Of a stretch of 64,000 nt of DNA, positions 46,392 through 58,390 are shown one piece after another. The DNA lies in assembly GCF_024868665.1 (NCBI RefSeq), contig NC_079902.1:13172550-13236549 (forward strand), given 5' to 3'. The position numbers and the translations under genes were made by a program. How positions within the stretch are numbered: the first letter of the stretch is position 1; each line of letters opens with the position of its first letter. The notes beneath the pieces were generated by a model, which was given only the letters and a program-made list of their open reading frames with translations, ran no database searches and was not told the DNA's origin. Source of the DNA: Triplophysa rosa. Its lineage: Eukaryota > Chordata > Actinopteri > Cypriniformes > Nemacheilidae.

Positions 46392-46678
46392 TTAAAGGGA
46401 TAGTTACCAAAAAATGAAAATTCCCTCATTATTTACTCACTGTCATGTCCTTTCAAACCTGAATGATTTCTTTCTTCTGCAGAACACAAAATAAGATCTT
46501 AAGAATGTTGGCAGGCAAACAACATTGACTTTCATTGTATGGACACAAAACCACTGACCTTTCTCAAAATATCGTCTTTTGTGTTCCACAGAAGAAAGAG
46601 TCATACCCAGTATTTGAACAACATGAAGGTGAAAAACTGATGACATAATTTTTATTTTTGGGTGCACTATCCCTTTAA
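46392..46678. mobile_element. Palindromic MITE, full length
   Basis: Complete copy from TTAAAGGGATAGTTACC to GGGTGCACTATCCCTTTAA. The arms AACACAAAATAAGATCTT and CGTCTTTTGTGTTCCACAG face each other around CATTGTATGGACACAAAACC. The 103-codon minus-strand frame in it is a by-product of the repeat. Confidence 0.85.
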
Positions 46679-46939
46679 GATCTGCCTCAATATATCTGTT
46701 TGAAACATAAAATTGCAGGTTACATACCTTATATCCTTGGTGCAATGATTCCAAACTAAGTTTCCCTGCAAAAACGTACCAGACAGCTCAAAGGTATGGA
46801 AACAGTTTTAAAAAACAGATTTTTATGCATTTTCTCAATATAGTGATTACTATATTGAGAAAATTAGAGATTACTATACTAAAAACAAATGAAAAAAAGG
46901 TAGCTTGACTTAATAATCATTGTTAGTTTATGTAAGCTC

Positions 46940-47152
46940 ATACATTTACTCACCCTGATGTCATTCCAAACATGTGTGATATTCCTTCTCATGCAGAACA
47001 CACAAGAAGAAATGTATGGACACTAAACCACTGAGACATTTCTCAGAATGTCTTATTTTGTGTTCCACAGAAGAATCATATGTAGGTTATGAATGACATG
47101 AGGGTAAATAAAGATGACAGAATTTTTATGTTTGGGTAAACTATCCCTTTGA
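46940..47152. mobile_element. Palindromic MITE, left end lost
   Basis: Starts inside the family at CATTTACTCACCCTGATGTC and ends GGGTAAACTATCCCTTTGA. It is in the same orientation as, and 260 bp from, the previous copy. Confidence 0.75.
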
Positions 47153-49051
47153 GCCCTTCTAGCACTTTAATATTAAATACGCTTTTCAACATTTCCAGTG
47201 ATATACACTTTAGGCAAATGGAACAAGTGACTCAGACAAAAGGAATAAAACTCAGAAAGTCATGTCAGCTTTGATTACCATCATCTTAGATGTTATATTT
47301 TAATATCCTGGTGCTGGAATTAAGGGGAAATAAGAATGAGAGGAAGAGTTCTGCTCCCCGATTAGACCGGGAGTGACTGGTGGGGAACTGTGGTCTTGTG
47401 TGAATTAGCTGAAGGAGAAGCAGAGTCTGGCCCCCTAACCTTCATTAGCCACTGTCAGTTGACTGTGTCAAATTGGACAAAGCTTGTCGCCAGATAGTGA
47501 ACGAGCTCCTGCAGGGAAAGGGACGAAGACAAATTGCCGCCACAAAGAGATAAGGCCGTTATTAGAATCCTTCCTATCTCCAACAAATGAGCAGAGAGAA
47601 CCCCATTAAAAAGTAGCCTGAAGAGTACATGACATGTCCGCTCCTTACATTGCTGTCATAATGGAGAGTCTCCGCTTCTCTCTGGGTGGACCGCGGTTTG
47701 GCTCCGGATGTGATAACCATTACTGCCCCACAATGCACCGGGTGTGTTGTGGAAGTTACACAACTACAGCGTAATGACATTTAACACTGTGGGGTGAAAC
47801 ACCTTGTGTTCAATGACAGTGATAGATATGGGAATAGGGGAGAGGGAATAGAAGGTCACCTATGGCTCTTGAAAATGACACCGTGCTTATTTAGATGAGG
47901 GTCAGAGTGACATTTCATGATCACAGATGGACGGTTTCCAAGAGAGACGGCATGCTTGGACAGAGAATGAACATATGGCGGGGGAAACTGTTTTAGGGAA
48001 ACAGTCCAGGTTTTTGGGTATGGAGAAAAAGTGTGCAGACCTCACACCACAGCTGGCTTTATATGACTACACTGACATTTATGGTCCATTTGACAAAATT
48101 GGACTGAATTCTTACTGACTACCTACTGTAGACTTCGTTATATTCTGTGATCCAGACAACCAAATCTGGCAGTTTTCACAACGGCGTTCTATCAGTCAAT
48201 AGTTTTGCTGCAATTTGCTTGTGCGAGTGAGATTGTTTGTTGGATACATGTGTTTATGAGGCTAGAAATAAGCCAGATGGTGTCGCAGACCCACAGAGCT
48301 GATGTAAAGCACTGGTGTTTAGAAAGCTGAGGCGAATGATATTGAAAAAAAAAACGGTTGAAGAATGTGAGGACATTTTTGCAGTCCAGCTTTCCTTTAT
48401 ATTTATTTTCACCCCATCATTTACAATAAAGAATCAAATAGTTCATTTAGAGATAAGTGACAGCTTGCTCTGTCCCTCCCCTGGGATAGACAGATGTTTT
48501 CAGTGGACCTATTCAGCAAAAGCAAACACACACATGCACACACACACACACACAGTGAATACCCAAGTTTTAGTCCAACAAATTGCAGGACTTCTGGGAA
48601 ATAAAGCAGTTTTATGCACCTCCATGCTTTTCCTTTATTGTAAGTGCACTGAATAGTTGGAATAAAAAAAATCTCAAATTGATTTTCCTGCTCAGCTGCG
48701 CAGACAAACACCATCTTTTTTGAGGTGCATTATCATAATAGTCCATAATAGTGAGAGGTAATTACCACTCGGAAAAACATATAGATCTGTTCTGTGATTC
48801 ATAGTCTCATTTACACTCACTGTCAGCTCTTCTTTTAGAACAAAGCATGAACACACTTTATGGCTCATATTTTAGGCAGTGTTAGATAATTTTGACATTT
48901 TTGTGTTGATGTAACTTCAAAACCACAACCAGAAGAGTCGACAATTCAGCCAAAGGTTCTTTGAAGAACCATCTCTTTCTTACTTTTTTATCATTCAGAT
49001 GTTAAAGGTTCTGATATATAAAGGTATGGAACCAAAAGGTTCTTCTATGGC
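47153..49051. other. No gene seen; possible conserved non-coding DNA
   Basis: Positions 47230-47770 are repeat-free with balanced composition (for example AACCTTCATTAGCCACTGTC and GATAAGGCCGTTATTAG). A CA microsatellite lies at 48525-48554. No coding gene is supported. Confidence 0.35.
48525..48554. repeat. (CA)n microsatellite
   Basis: AACACACACATG followed by nine CA units, one interruption. Confidence 0.9.
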
Positions 49052-49140
49052 AGTGGTTCTCAACCTTTTTTAGGCCAGAGCCCCCCTATCCATTTTCCAG
49101 GTCCCTTACCGCCCCCTCAAAAATAATGGGTTAAATGTCT
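49052..49140. mobile_element. hAT 5' end fragment
   Basis: CAGTGGTTCTCAACCTTTTT is a classic hAT (Charlie-like) terminus, followed by GCCCCCC-rich sequence. I could not find the matching inverse end downstream, so it is probably truncated. Confidence 0.5.
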
Positions 49141-51980
49141 TCATAATAATAACAATAATAAATGATTTGTTACTATAATTTAATTTAAAACGCATGTCAC
49201 TGAATTGATTAAATGTATATTTGTTTTGTCTTGTGAAATACCAATAAAAATAAATAAAAAGCATGTCACTGAAAGTCAAATAACAGATTTGATTGGCCAG
49301 TTGGAATATTACCATACTTTCCCAAAGAGCAAAAACGATGTGAAGTAGAATGTTTGAACTTAGTTTCAACACTCTCCTTAATGCATAATGAAAACCTAGA
49401 AAGCTGCTTAGATTCACCTTACTTAAAAAAATGTAAATGTGTAATTGTGTGTAAGTTTATAGGCCTAAATGTGTGTACCAGTGTGTGCTTCCATCAGAGG
49501 TAAAATACAAGGTTTGTCATAAATAATTTGTGTTCATAATTAGGCAAATGAAAACAACACAATCTTCTTACAAGAATAAACACGTATTACAATGTAGAAA
49601 TTATTGGATGTATTTTTTTTATTATCTTGAAACAGTCCAAGCAGAGTACATTTTGGGCTCAGATATGACGATGATTAGATAAGTAGAGAATTAATATCCT
49701 ACCCAAAGATGATGACAATATATTAGACTGAGTTTATGCCTAACATAACATTTCTACATCATAAATGGTTAAATGTAATTCATTTTAAATGCTGTCATTA
49801 GAGTGGAAGTGAATATAATTTATTGAAAATATTTTCCAAGGCTTACAAATAAGTATTTCATGCAAAATTCTGTTCATGCAAACTCAACTGTCATATAATG
49901 TGCAATGAAAGGTACAGATGTTACCCACAGCAAATGGATACATTTGTAGGTAGCCTATTAGTTTTTACATTTTTTCACTCTCACTATTAAGTTAAATCTC
50001 CCCCTACAGTCAGCTGACGTCAAAGTTAAATGATGGCGCTCTCACGAGACAGAGGCGCCGATCCCGAATTTTATATGATACTACATCAGTGTATTTTGGT
50101 GTGTTTGCCGCACTGCGCATATCTATTGGCATATGACATCAAAGCACCGCGAGAATGATTCAAAAGCTCATGGAGCAGTTTGATCCTCAAGCTCTCTCGC
50201 GTTGAATGCCGATCGGTCTGTGCAACTCAAGATGTCAAATGGACATTTTTTGTTCACAGATGAGTATGTTAGTGGTAAAGTTCTATAACACATTACTTTT
50301 AAAAACTTGCTCGCATTGCTCTGGGAAAATTAAGCCCTCCAACATCCTACATGAGGTTGTCGAACTTGTCAGTTTGAGGACCCAGCAGGAACATAAATCG
50401 GCGCAATGCTTGTACAAACACATACATAGCAGCACATTTATATGCATCTCTAACCTGAATGTAGCCTATACAGGATAGTGATGGGAATTATGATTCATTT
50501 GAGTGATTCGTTCTTTTTCAGTTCGTTCACCAAAATGATTCGTTCAGATTCGTTCACTGATTCGTTCAGTGACCATTTCTATAATACGCCAGCAGGTGGC
50601 AAAAAGAGTTGTGTTATGTCAACGAATATATTAATGGACGTATAAACTGATTACAGGCTTTATTAAAATGTGTGTCTCTGATCTACTCATTAAATAAATA
50701 GTCTAAATAAGTGGTTCAGATGACCAACGCACAAGGTTTTTCTGCATAATTAAAAAGTTAATTGTTTGTTCATTTACACATTCATAAATCTGGGATTATG
50801 TTAAACGTGAAGTTTATGTATTTTAAATAAACAAGCGTGCAAAGTAGTTACTACCTGTAACTGCGCTTTGCATCCGCTTTCTGCTGATTGCTGAACGAGA
50901 CTCGGTATCGGCGAATATCACTCTGAATAGTCAGCTACTGTATATGGTTATCGGTGGAGAAATTGAATATCGGTGCATTTTTAGTAAATATCCATTTGTA
51001 TATACTGTACTTGTATATGTATATTTAAACATTTTAAACATTCAAAAAATACATTGGTTTGAAACAAATGGGCTCATATGCAAATAGGCTCCTTGCAGGG
51101 TGTTGGTGTGTAGTGCTCATTTCAAAGTTCTGTCCAATCTAAAATAATGTAATGGTTAATTATTTTGCTTCAATATGTTTCCAAGAAAACTCTGGCTAAT
51201 GACATACTGCATTATGAACAAAACAGGTTGTGGCTTCTGGATGAGACGAAGCAACTGCAGAAATCCAATGTAATTTTTGTCATTCAGAGTTGCAGAACTT
51301 TAAAAAATGCATAAAACAACTTGGTATTCAACATGGTCTAAGGCCAAATATTTTATATTCTTATTGAAAAGCAAAGGGTGTGCCTTTGCAAAATTCTTAT
51401 TCTGGGGATTTAAAAAACTTATTTAAACACGGATTCCAAAACCTTACCAAACACATACGCGCGCACACACACTGTGCTTAGAGCTAATGTAAGGGAGTGG
51501 GAAAGATGAAGGAGAGAAATGGGGGAGGTATAGTGAAAGACGATTAGGGTTCCCAGCAGTCGCCATGGTGCAGAGGATGATTGATGTGATTAATAAAGTT
51601 GTCATGATCATTGCTCCTGATGCCGATCTGAGAGGCAGTGGCGCAGTGACTGTTGTCTCACACTGGCACTCTGGAGTTTACGTACCTGCTGTATATCAAT
51701 ATCCCTTTAAGGTAGGGCACTTCAATTACTCTCTTTCGGGGACCATTTAATCGAAGGGGGTGCAACATGTTTCAGAGTAATTATTATATGTTGACACTTT
51801 CATTGTAAGTAGCTTGTTAACATGAAATACAAAACTGATACTGCGTGTTTGTTTTCATTAGACAAACAGACCGTTTTTTTAGTTACGTTGTGCCATGGTG
51901 TGCCATATTGCAACAAATGGCTTGATTCTCAGCAACTCACTGTCTGATATAAGTACAATTTTGTCCCCAAGTGTAAATAT
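49141..51980. other. No gene seen; repeat fragments
   Basis: TTCGTTCA occurs repeatedly between 50506 and 50570 (GATTCGTTCAGATTCGTTCA), part of a common fish repeat that begins TAGTGATGGGAA near 50476. ATCGGTGCATTTTTAGTAAA at about 50970 resembles the right end and flank of the hAT MITE at 51981. Positions 51540-51750 are repeat-free and may be conserved non-coding DNA. A 90-residue frame at 50206-50478 is unrecognised. Confidence 0.35.
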
Positions 51981-53363
51981 TAGGGATACACTGATACCAT
52001 TTTTTAAAGACCGAGTACGAGTACCGATATTATTTTCTGGTACTCGCCGATTCCGATGCCTGTACCTTTTCAAAACACAGTGAGACTAATACAAATATAA
52101 TAGCTTCACAGTACAGTACGAGTACATGAGCTTAGGATCGGGCCTGATACTGATACTGGTACAGGGTTCCAGACTAACCTTATTTATTAGGAGCGCTGTA
52201 GCCCCTGACTGAAATTTTTAGGAGCGCAAGCGAAAATGTAGGGGCACAACTTAAATCAGCCTGCAATGCAATTATTGACATTTTCCCCCAAAATAGCTGT
52301 ATTACTGACAAATGCATTTATAATAAATAGACTCAACTCACAGAAATTAAAATGTGCAGTTTTATTTTCATTTCAGAGGAATATGACATTACTCAATACC
52401 AGGGACATACGGAATCTGCAGACTTTTTGTTAATTCTGTGCTAAAATTTTGGAAAAATCTGCAAAATTCTGTGGAACATTTTTAAATGCGTTTGCTGTTT
52501 AGATTTGTACAAAAATGAAAATGTGTGTAAATGTGTTAAAATAGTTTTAAAATACTACCTGTCTATGCATTTAACTGCAGGTGACAGTGGTTTGGTTCTG
52601 CTCATCATTTAAAAAGAGGCAGAGCTTACAGAGAAGCTTTAAGTGCTAAGTAAAGAAGAGACTGTTTAAAATCTGAATACACCAGACCAAATTAGTACTC
52701 TGAATTATTTTGAGTCAACAAAAATGTCATTTTGTATGAAAAAGTATAATAGTTTTAAAGCAAAACGAAAGGGTTCGTCTTAATACGTTATTATGATGAT
52801 TTTATTGTGTTTTAAGGACACTTTTCATCATGTTCACAACACAATGTAAAGATAACTTCACATAAACTTAACAAGAGCATTCGCCTGTCGTTCATTCTTG
52901 TTGTGAACGGATTGGAAATGATTCAGCGCTGTCTCAAGTAATCAATGGCTTATTCTAAACTCATCCGTGGTTAGTTTCATTTTAAACGTCTCAAATATCA
53001 AATTGTTCATCCTTAGGCTCAAAAAATCCATCACAGCAAACAGCGAATCGTAGTAATGCGCTCACGTTGTGTCTGTAAACTTGTCAATGATGAGCTGAAC
53101 TGTGACCGACGTGACGACAGCGAGAAACATCAGTCACCCAGCCACGCACGTCAAGCAGCTCCGGACTCTCCTTTTCTCACACACACAGGCCTACACTGGT
53201 GGGCTCGCGATCTACTCGTCTTTTCACATGAAATATAAAAACTAGAAAAAATCCAAATTGGCAGGTCGCACATGCACGAGTACTTGTAAAAAAAAAAAAA
53301 AGTGGATGCGAAATGCGAAAAAAAAGTCACAGTCTGGAGCCCTGTGGTATCGGTGCATCCTTA
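51981..53363. mobile_element. Small hAT MITE carrying another hAT
   Basis: The left end TAGGGATACACTGATACC and the inverse of the right end (TAAGGATGCACCGATACC) define a hAT element with a perfect 8-bp duplication GTAAATAT (51973-51980 and 53364-53371). Without the nested element and its extra TGGTA, the host is only about 195 bp, a palindromic MITE. Confidence 0.88.
52162..53344. mobile_element. hAT-like element nested in the MITE
   Basis: CAGGGTTCCAGACTAACC at the left is matched by the inverse of the right end, CAGGGCTCCAGACTGTGAC. The flanks share TGGTA (52157-52161 and 53345-53349). Removing the element restores ACTGGTATCGGTGCATCC, the host's terminal inverted repeat. No transposase. 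A 14-base A run lies near 53288. Confidence 0.82.
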
Positions 53364-53371
53364 GTAAATAT

Positions 53372-54518
53372 TATACAGTATGTGCATGGAGCAGAAAGTT
53401 ACTGCTTTCTTTTCTTCTGTTATTACCTGTGAAGCCTTCGGCCAAATAAGAGTTTCAGTCAAATGGAACATGTGACATGAGGGTCTGAACATTGAAAAAC
53501 AAATAGGAGGTTGTACTTCATTGAGCAGCCTAATGGGTATGTGAATTGAAAGCTGAGTTCAATTTTGTTTTCTTGACATTTAAAAGACAAAAAATCTGGC
53601 AAACACTTTTTAGGCTCTGAAAGATTATCATGGCGATTTATACCAAAACCGCACACCTTGAAAATTATTTTTTTCTGTTTGTTTTAAAAATCAATTGTAA
53701 TCTCAGAAGGCGAGGACTCTTTTTTTTATAGGTTTTCCAATGTGCTGGCTCATTATGTATTCTGAATTGGCCAGTGTCTCGGATGAGCTTTTGTGCTGAA
53801 TGTGTTGAAGTAATCAGTTGTATTGTTTTATGCGGTCTGGCCAAGCACAGCATCCAGGAAGGCTTGATCAATGGTGATATGCGGTGTAATTAATCCTGAG
53901 TTCGCCTTCAGGTCAGCAGCTACCTGCAGGCAATTGAATAGAGTGGCTAAATATGCAATTAGAGTCTTTTGTAATTGCATATGACCTCAGCTGTCAGTTC
54001 CGTTTTGGGCATGTCTAGTTTCGGAGCACTTGAAAGGGAATTACCGAATGGACAACAGTCAAACGGGTTCTCAGATTTGTTATGTCAAATTTATAATTGT
54101 ATTAGAGGAGACCCACATGACAATGTTGTCAAAAGTGCTAACTTTATGATTTTGAGCAGAAGTCTACTTTGTGGGTTTTTATCTAGGGATTTGAAACTGT
54201 TACACTAGTAAATTTTATTCTCCAAACTTAATTTTAATGCCTTAATTTTTGCTATAATGGAAAAATAATAGTAGTGGATGAATAGGAACAAATACGTCTC
54301 AACAAGGCAAGGGTCAACTATATACTGTCATCAAGGTATATAAAAACAAAATATTTAATTTTATTTATATGTCAGACTAGTAATGTCTTTACTACAGTAA
54401 GATTGACTAGATTAATGCGAAACGGTAGAAAGCGCTATATAAACAGAATTGAATTTTTATATATTAATGTGTATTTATTTGTTTACCTGTTTAAGTACGG
54501 TATAATACTGAAATTGAT
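53372..54518. other. No gene seen; possible conserved non-coding DNA
   Basis: Positions 53730-54010 are repeat-free with motifs such as GGTGTAATTAATCCTGAG and GCAATTAGAGTC and a near-palindrome TGTAATTGCATATGAC. At 54428-54455, AAGCGCTATATAAACAGAAT is a typical LINE/SINE 3' tail in plus orientation. Confidence 0.35.
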
Positions 54519-54877
54519 TTAAAGGTCCAGTTTATAAAATTTAGCAGCATCTAATGGTGAGGTTGCGAATTGCAACCAACAGCTCACTCCATCACACCCT
54601 TTTGAAGCACTTGTCATCACGTTTTCACTTGTTTGTTGAAGGAGATAAAATATTTACGAAACACGCTCTGTAGAGCAGTTTTTACATTTAGGGATACTAT
54701 AGTAACAAAATGGTGTAATACATCCTGCAGCGTAGATAGAAATAGCCCATTTTAAGGTAAGAAAAACATAACGCTTCATCATGTAAGGTCTTTATACACC
54801 TCTGAAGACAAAGTTATGTATATTGTATTGCATTTCTGTCAATAGATCCTCCAAAAAATTACACACAACACCTTTAA
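54519..54877. mobile_element. TTAA-flanked MITE, copy 2 (inverse orientation)
   Basis: Left end TTAAAGGTCCAGTTTATAAA, interior AATGGTGAGGTTGCGAATTG, right end AATTACACACAACACCTTTAA. It matches the inverse of 13260-13640 throughout, with TTAA at both borders. Confidence 0.7.
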
Positions 54878-55327
54878 AGCTAACCCAAAGAATATTTACT
54901 GAAGTAAAAGCCCCACTTTATCTAATTTAAATTATATCGGTAACCGTAGAACTTCTGGTGATGCTGGCGCATCTTTTCATGGAAAATAGAGAGCTGATTC
55001 TTTGCCAACAGAGATGTTCTGCTCCATTACAAAAGAGAACAATTTAAGTCTTGAAATATGCTGTTTAGTTACAAATTCAGTCATTATGCTTAGAAAATGT
55101 GCACAACTAAGCTGTTCAAAGATATAAATGTTGTTGCTAACAGCATGTTGTCACAGCCTGAGGGAAAACCTTATCCAGCCACTTCATATCCATGCAGAAA
55201 TGAATAATAAACAAACAAACATTAACAAATGTGTGAACTGAAGAATGATGATAAATGCATGAGGCTATCCGATTCATTGTGACACCGTGTACGGTTTAAT
55301 TTTTCACCAAATAAAGCATGCATTCTA
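54878..55327. other. No gene seen
   Basis: No repeat or gene recognised in this interval. Confidence 0.4.
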
Positions 55328-55508
55328 TTAAAGGGATGTAAAAGTTATTAAAGTTAAGTCTTTATTTATTCACCCTCATGTCGAAGGAAGAAGATGGTTT
55401 TGTGTCCAATGCAAGTCAATTGGGTCCAATGTTGTTTGGTTATCAGCGTTCTTCAAAATATTTTCTTATGTGTTCTGCTGAAAAAAAAGATAGTCATACA
55501 GGTTTTAA
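55328..55508. mobile_element. Palindromic MITE, partial
   Basis: TTAAAGGGATG, ATTCACCCTCATGTC, CAAAATATTTTCTTATGTG and GTCATACAGGTTTTAAATGG follow the family order, but the copy is shortened and lacks the right terminus. Confidence 0.65.
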
Positions 55509-55721
55509 ATGGTAGTTCGATGTGACAACTCCAAAGGCTTTGGGTAGAGCACGGTTTTTCTCTTTTCTCCATCTTTTTTTCTCCTCCTAGGTTGGATGAT
55601 TCTTTAGACTTTAAATAACTGCCCTCATTATCCAAATGTAATGTAATGTGTAAGAACACCATGTATCACATAACTAATGTGATTAGTGTATTTATCTCAA
55701 ACCTCTTTTGTTTCTGCACAG

Positions 55722-55917
55722 ATACACACTGGACATCTGACGACACATCTGCCCCTCAGCGCAGCTGTTTCAGATTTTGTGCTGTAAAACCTTTTCTGAG
55801 GTTTGTCGTGCCATCCTCTGGAGGCCAAGTGTTGCCCAGGAGAATCGGTTGGATGGGAAGAGTGGCAGAACAGATTTATGGGGGCAGAACACAGCATCAT
55901 GGGCCACTGACTGAGTG
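55722..55917 (+). other. Candidate exon, unrecognised
   Basis: A pyrimidine-rich acceptor ACCTCTTTTGTTTCTGCACAG precedes 196 bp that are open in one frame across their whole length (THWTSDDTSAPQRS... to HHGPLTE). They are followed by a strong donor GAGTG/GTAAGC. The protein has no domain I recognise, and the other two frames contain stops. It could be an internal coding exon, an exon of a non-coding RNA, or chance. Confidence 0.3.
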
Positions 55918-56667
55918 GTAAGCGAGAAAATTTTATAAATTGCTTTAAAAACCGGTAACCTTCCACATCATACCACATTATTATGGCCTTCACATAGGCC
56001 GGCTAAATCTCCCAGGACAATTTAAAATAATTTTGCTTTTGGAGGCTAGAAATGAACGAATAAAATGATTTCATTGACAAAATTGTTGGTGTTCAAAAGC
56101 AATCATTATTAGATCAGGTTGATCCAAAGTCTCTGCCTGTATAATTGTCCAATGCTCCGGTACTCAAAACTCTCTCCCGTGGCAGAGGGGTTTAGGATAG
56201 TTAAGATGATGTGGGTCTCTGCTACTCACAGCATGTTTAGAACATGGAAACCCCCCCATACCGCCTGTCAGCTTAGTGTCTGTTGCCGACTGCAGCTTTC
56301 TCTCTCTCACTCACCCACCTTCCCAATCCAGTGCAAATCCCTCTCTCCCGACTGACTCAAAGCTTCAAATTCGGAGCTCTGTGTAGATTAAAAATTGTAC
56401 CCAGTGGAACATAAAAACGCAATATATGCATGCAGACACATTCAAACACTCGTATACGCTTGCTTACAAACAAACAGGGTCTGTATTTCTTGATAAAATT
56501 TGGAGCAGACGAGTTCTATCTGGACGTTTTCTCAGGCTTCAGATAGAAGTGTACTGACAAAGAGGAATGAACTAATAAATATGCATATAAATAATAATGA
56601 ATAATAATGATATGGTATAATTGAAGCTCCTGTAAAGAAATAATCTCTGTTTGCAAAAATATTGGCA
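55918..56667. other. No gene seen
   Basis: No gene or repeat recognised. A CT-rich run lies near 56295. Confidence 0.4.
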
Positions 56668-56830
56668 TTAAAGGTGCACTCAGTAATATTTTTTGTTTAT
56701 GGGTTGTTTTATTTTTTTTATGCTGACCAACGTGGCAGTCATATTGGACCTATATACAGCCACCCTGGGGAAATTCAGTGCTGATTTGACATGTTTCTCT
56801 TTAAAAACCTATTTAGATTTTGACTTAGAC
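56668..56830. repeat. Dispersed repeat fragment
   Basis: TTAAAGGTGCACTCAGTAAT is the start of a common fish dispersed repeat. The remainder is diverged and its right end was not found. Confidence 0.4.
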
Positions 56831-56836
56831 ACCTAG

Positions 56837-58390
56837 GTTGGGTTGCACCAACAAGGATTAGGTTTAAATCGAGATTAAATCAAGGTTTATTTAATAATTT
56901 GGTTGCACCAAACTGTAAACCTTGTTTAAAAATAATAAGGTTTATAGTTAAGCTATCATTTTGATCCAGGTTTAATTTAGCAGTAAATCTAGATTAACTT
57001 GAATTCTTTTGCTCCATTATTTTAAACTCTGATTTATCTCTCAGTTAGGGGTTTACTTTAAACTTGCTACTGAGGAGGTTTACATAAATAAAAAACACAT
57101 ATCTATAATAAAATGTGCGGGACAATGATCAGAAACAGACACATAATGTCATGTCATGCTTCAGTGATGTGTTTATTGTAAATAAAAATGGAAATAAATA
57201 AAACACCTCAGCAGGAGTGAGGGCACGATGGTTTGATAAACTGGGTGGCCGGCTGTGAAGCATCAAGTTCAAGATGCCCTGCTTTCTTATGCAATACATA
57301 CAAGCACAACGTCTGTGATTAAACGGAAAAGGCCGACATCCTGAGAAGAGTTGTTATTTTAGGTCCCGAACAGGCGCACCTCAGCCGGCAGTGGTGCAGA
57401 ACACGACTGAGGATGACCCCCGGAAACACAATCGCCTACTGGGGCTGTTCGCTGCAGCGTTGACGGAAGAGGTTCACCCGCTCGTGTTTCCCGTACTGCG
57501 CTCTTCTCTCTTATTGTCTGCTCCAGTCGCGAGCTGCAGGATAATGATGCGGCTCAACTGTCATATCCGTACACTGTCATGGCCCTCGAGGCTTGTGAAA
57601 TGTGTTTATGGATGATCAGACTGATCAACGAATTATCCAGAGAGAGGTTTTAAATAGCAAAATTACGTTTATTTTACATGCACGAGCTGTTTATTTCCTT
57701 TTTACATGACACACTGCAAAAAATGACTTTCTTACTTAGTCTTTTTTTCTTGTTTTCCAGTGAAAATGTCTACAAATTCTTGAATCAAGATGCATTTTCT
57801 TGATGAGCAAAATGACCTAAGAAAATAAGTCTTGTTTTTAGTAAAAAAAATGAAATTTCAGTGAATTTGTGCTTAAAACAAGCAAAAAAATCTGCCAATG
57901 GGGTAAGAAAAATAATCTTGAATTAAGGTTGACCTTTTTCTTAGTCACTCAATTCAAGTTTATTTTTCTTACCCCATTGGCAGATTTTTTTGCTTGTTTT
58001 AAGCACAAATTCACTGAAATTTCATTTTTTTTACTAAAAACAAGACTTATTTTCTTAGGTCATTTTGCTCATCAAGAAAATGCATCTTGATTCAAGAATT
58101 TGTAGACATTTTCACTGGAAAACAAGAAAAAAAGACTAAGTAAGAAAGTCATTTTTTGCAGTGCAGTGACACTGTTGCTGTTTAGTTACACCGGCAAATC
58201 ATCATGGCGGACAAAATTAATTGCATATGATGGTTTAAATACAGGTTAAATTTTTAATCCACGATTTATTAATCTCTGTTTAAAATTCACTGGTGCAACG
58301 CAATTTGAATTAAAATAAAACTAGGATCAACAAACCCTAGATTAGCTCTAAACTCTGTTTACTTTAATCCTTGTTGGTGCAACCCACCTC
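56837..58390. mobile_element. TTGGGTTGCAC repeat, copy 2 (longer form)
   Basis: Ends GTTGGGTTGCACCAACAAGG and, at the right, CCTTGTTGGTGCAACCCACC. TAG on both sides (56834-56836 and 58391-58393) suggests a 3-bp target duplication. It contains about 290 bp (roughly 57150-57440) missing from copy 1 at 39927, and a palindromic MITE at 57712-58163. A plus-strand frame of about 50 residues ending SRLVKCVYG is shared by both copies, but no transposase motif is visible. Confidence 0.7.
57712..58163. mobile_element. Near-perfect palindromic MITE, 452 bp
   Basis: Arms of about 213 bp begin CACTGCAAAAAATGACTTTC and are mirrored at the right end. By eye only a few mismatches exist, with a spacer of about 25 bp near 57927-57949. 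Copy 1 of the host repeat (40526-40532 region) lacks it, giving the empty site. The duplicated target cannot be read beyond CA. No coding capacity. Confidence 0.88.

Noticed and set aside
13830..47152. Recurrent AAAGGGATAGTT sequences considered as a shared regulatory element
   Set aside because: The copies are full palindromic MITEs with diverged interiors, so dispersal by transposition explains them.
50506..50570. TTCGTTCA-rich stretch considered as a CRISPR-like or regulatory array
   Set aside because: The spacing is irregular with no unique spacers, and it is a known kind of fish dispersed repeat start.
57869..58090. 73-codon frame rich in Phe and Leu that looks like a membrane protein
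   Set aside because: It lies wholly in the near-perfect palindrome; its hydrophobic look comes from T-rich sequence.
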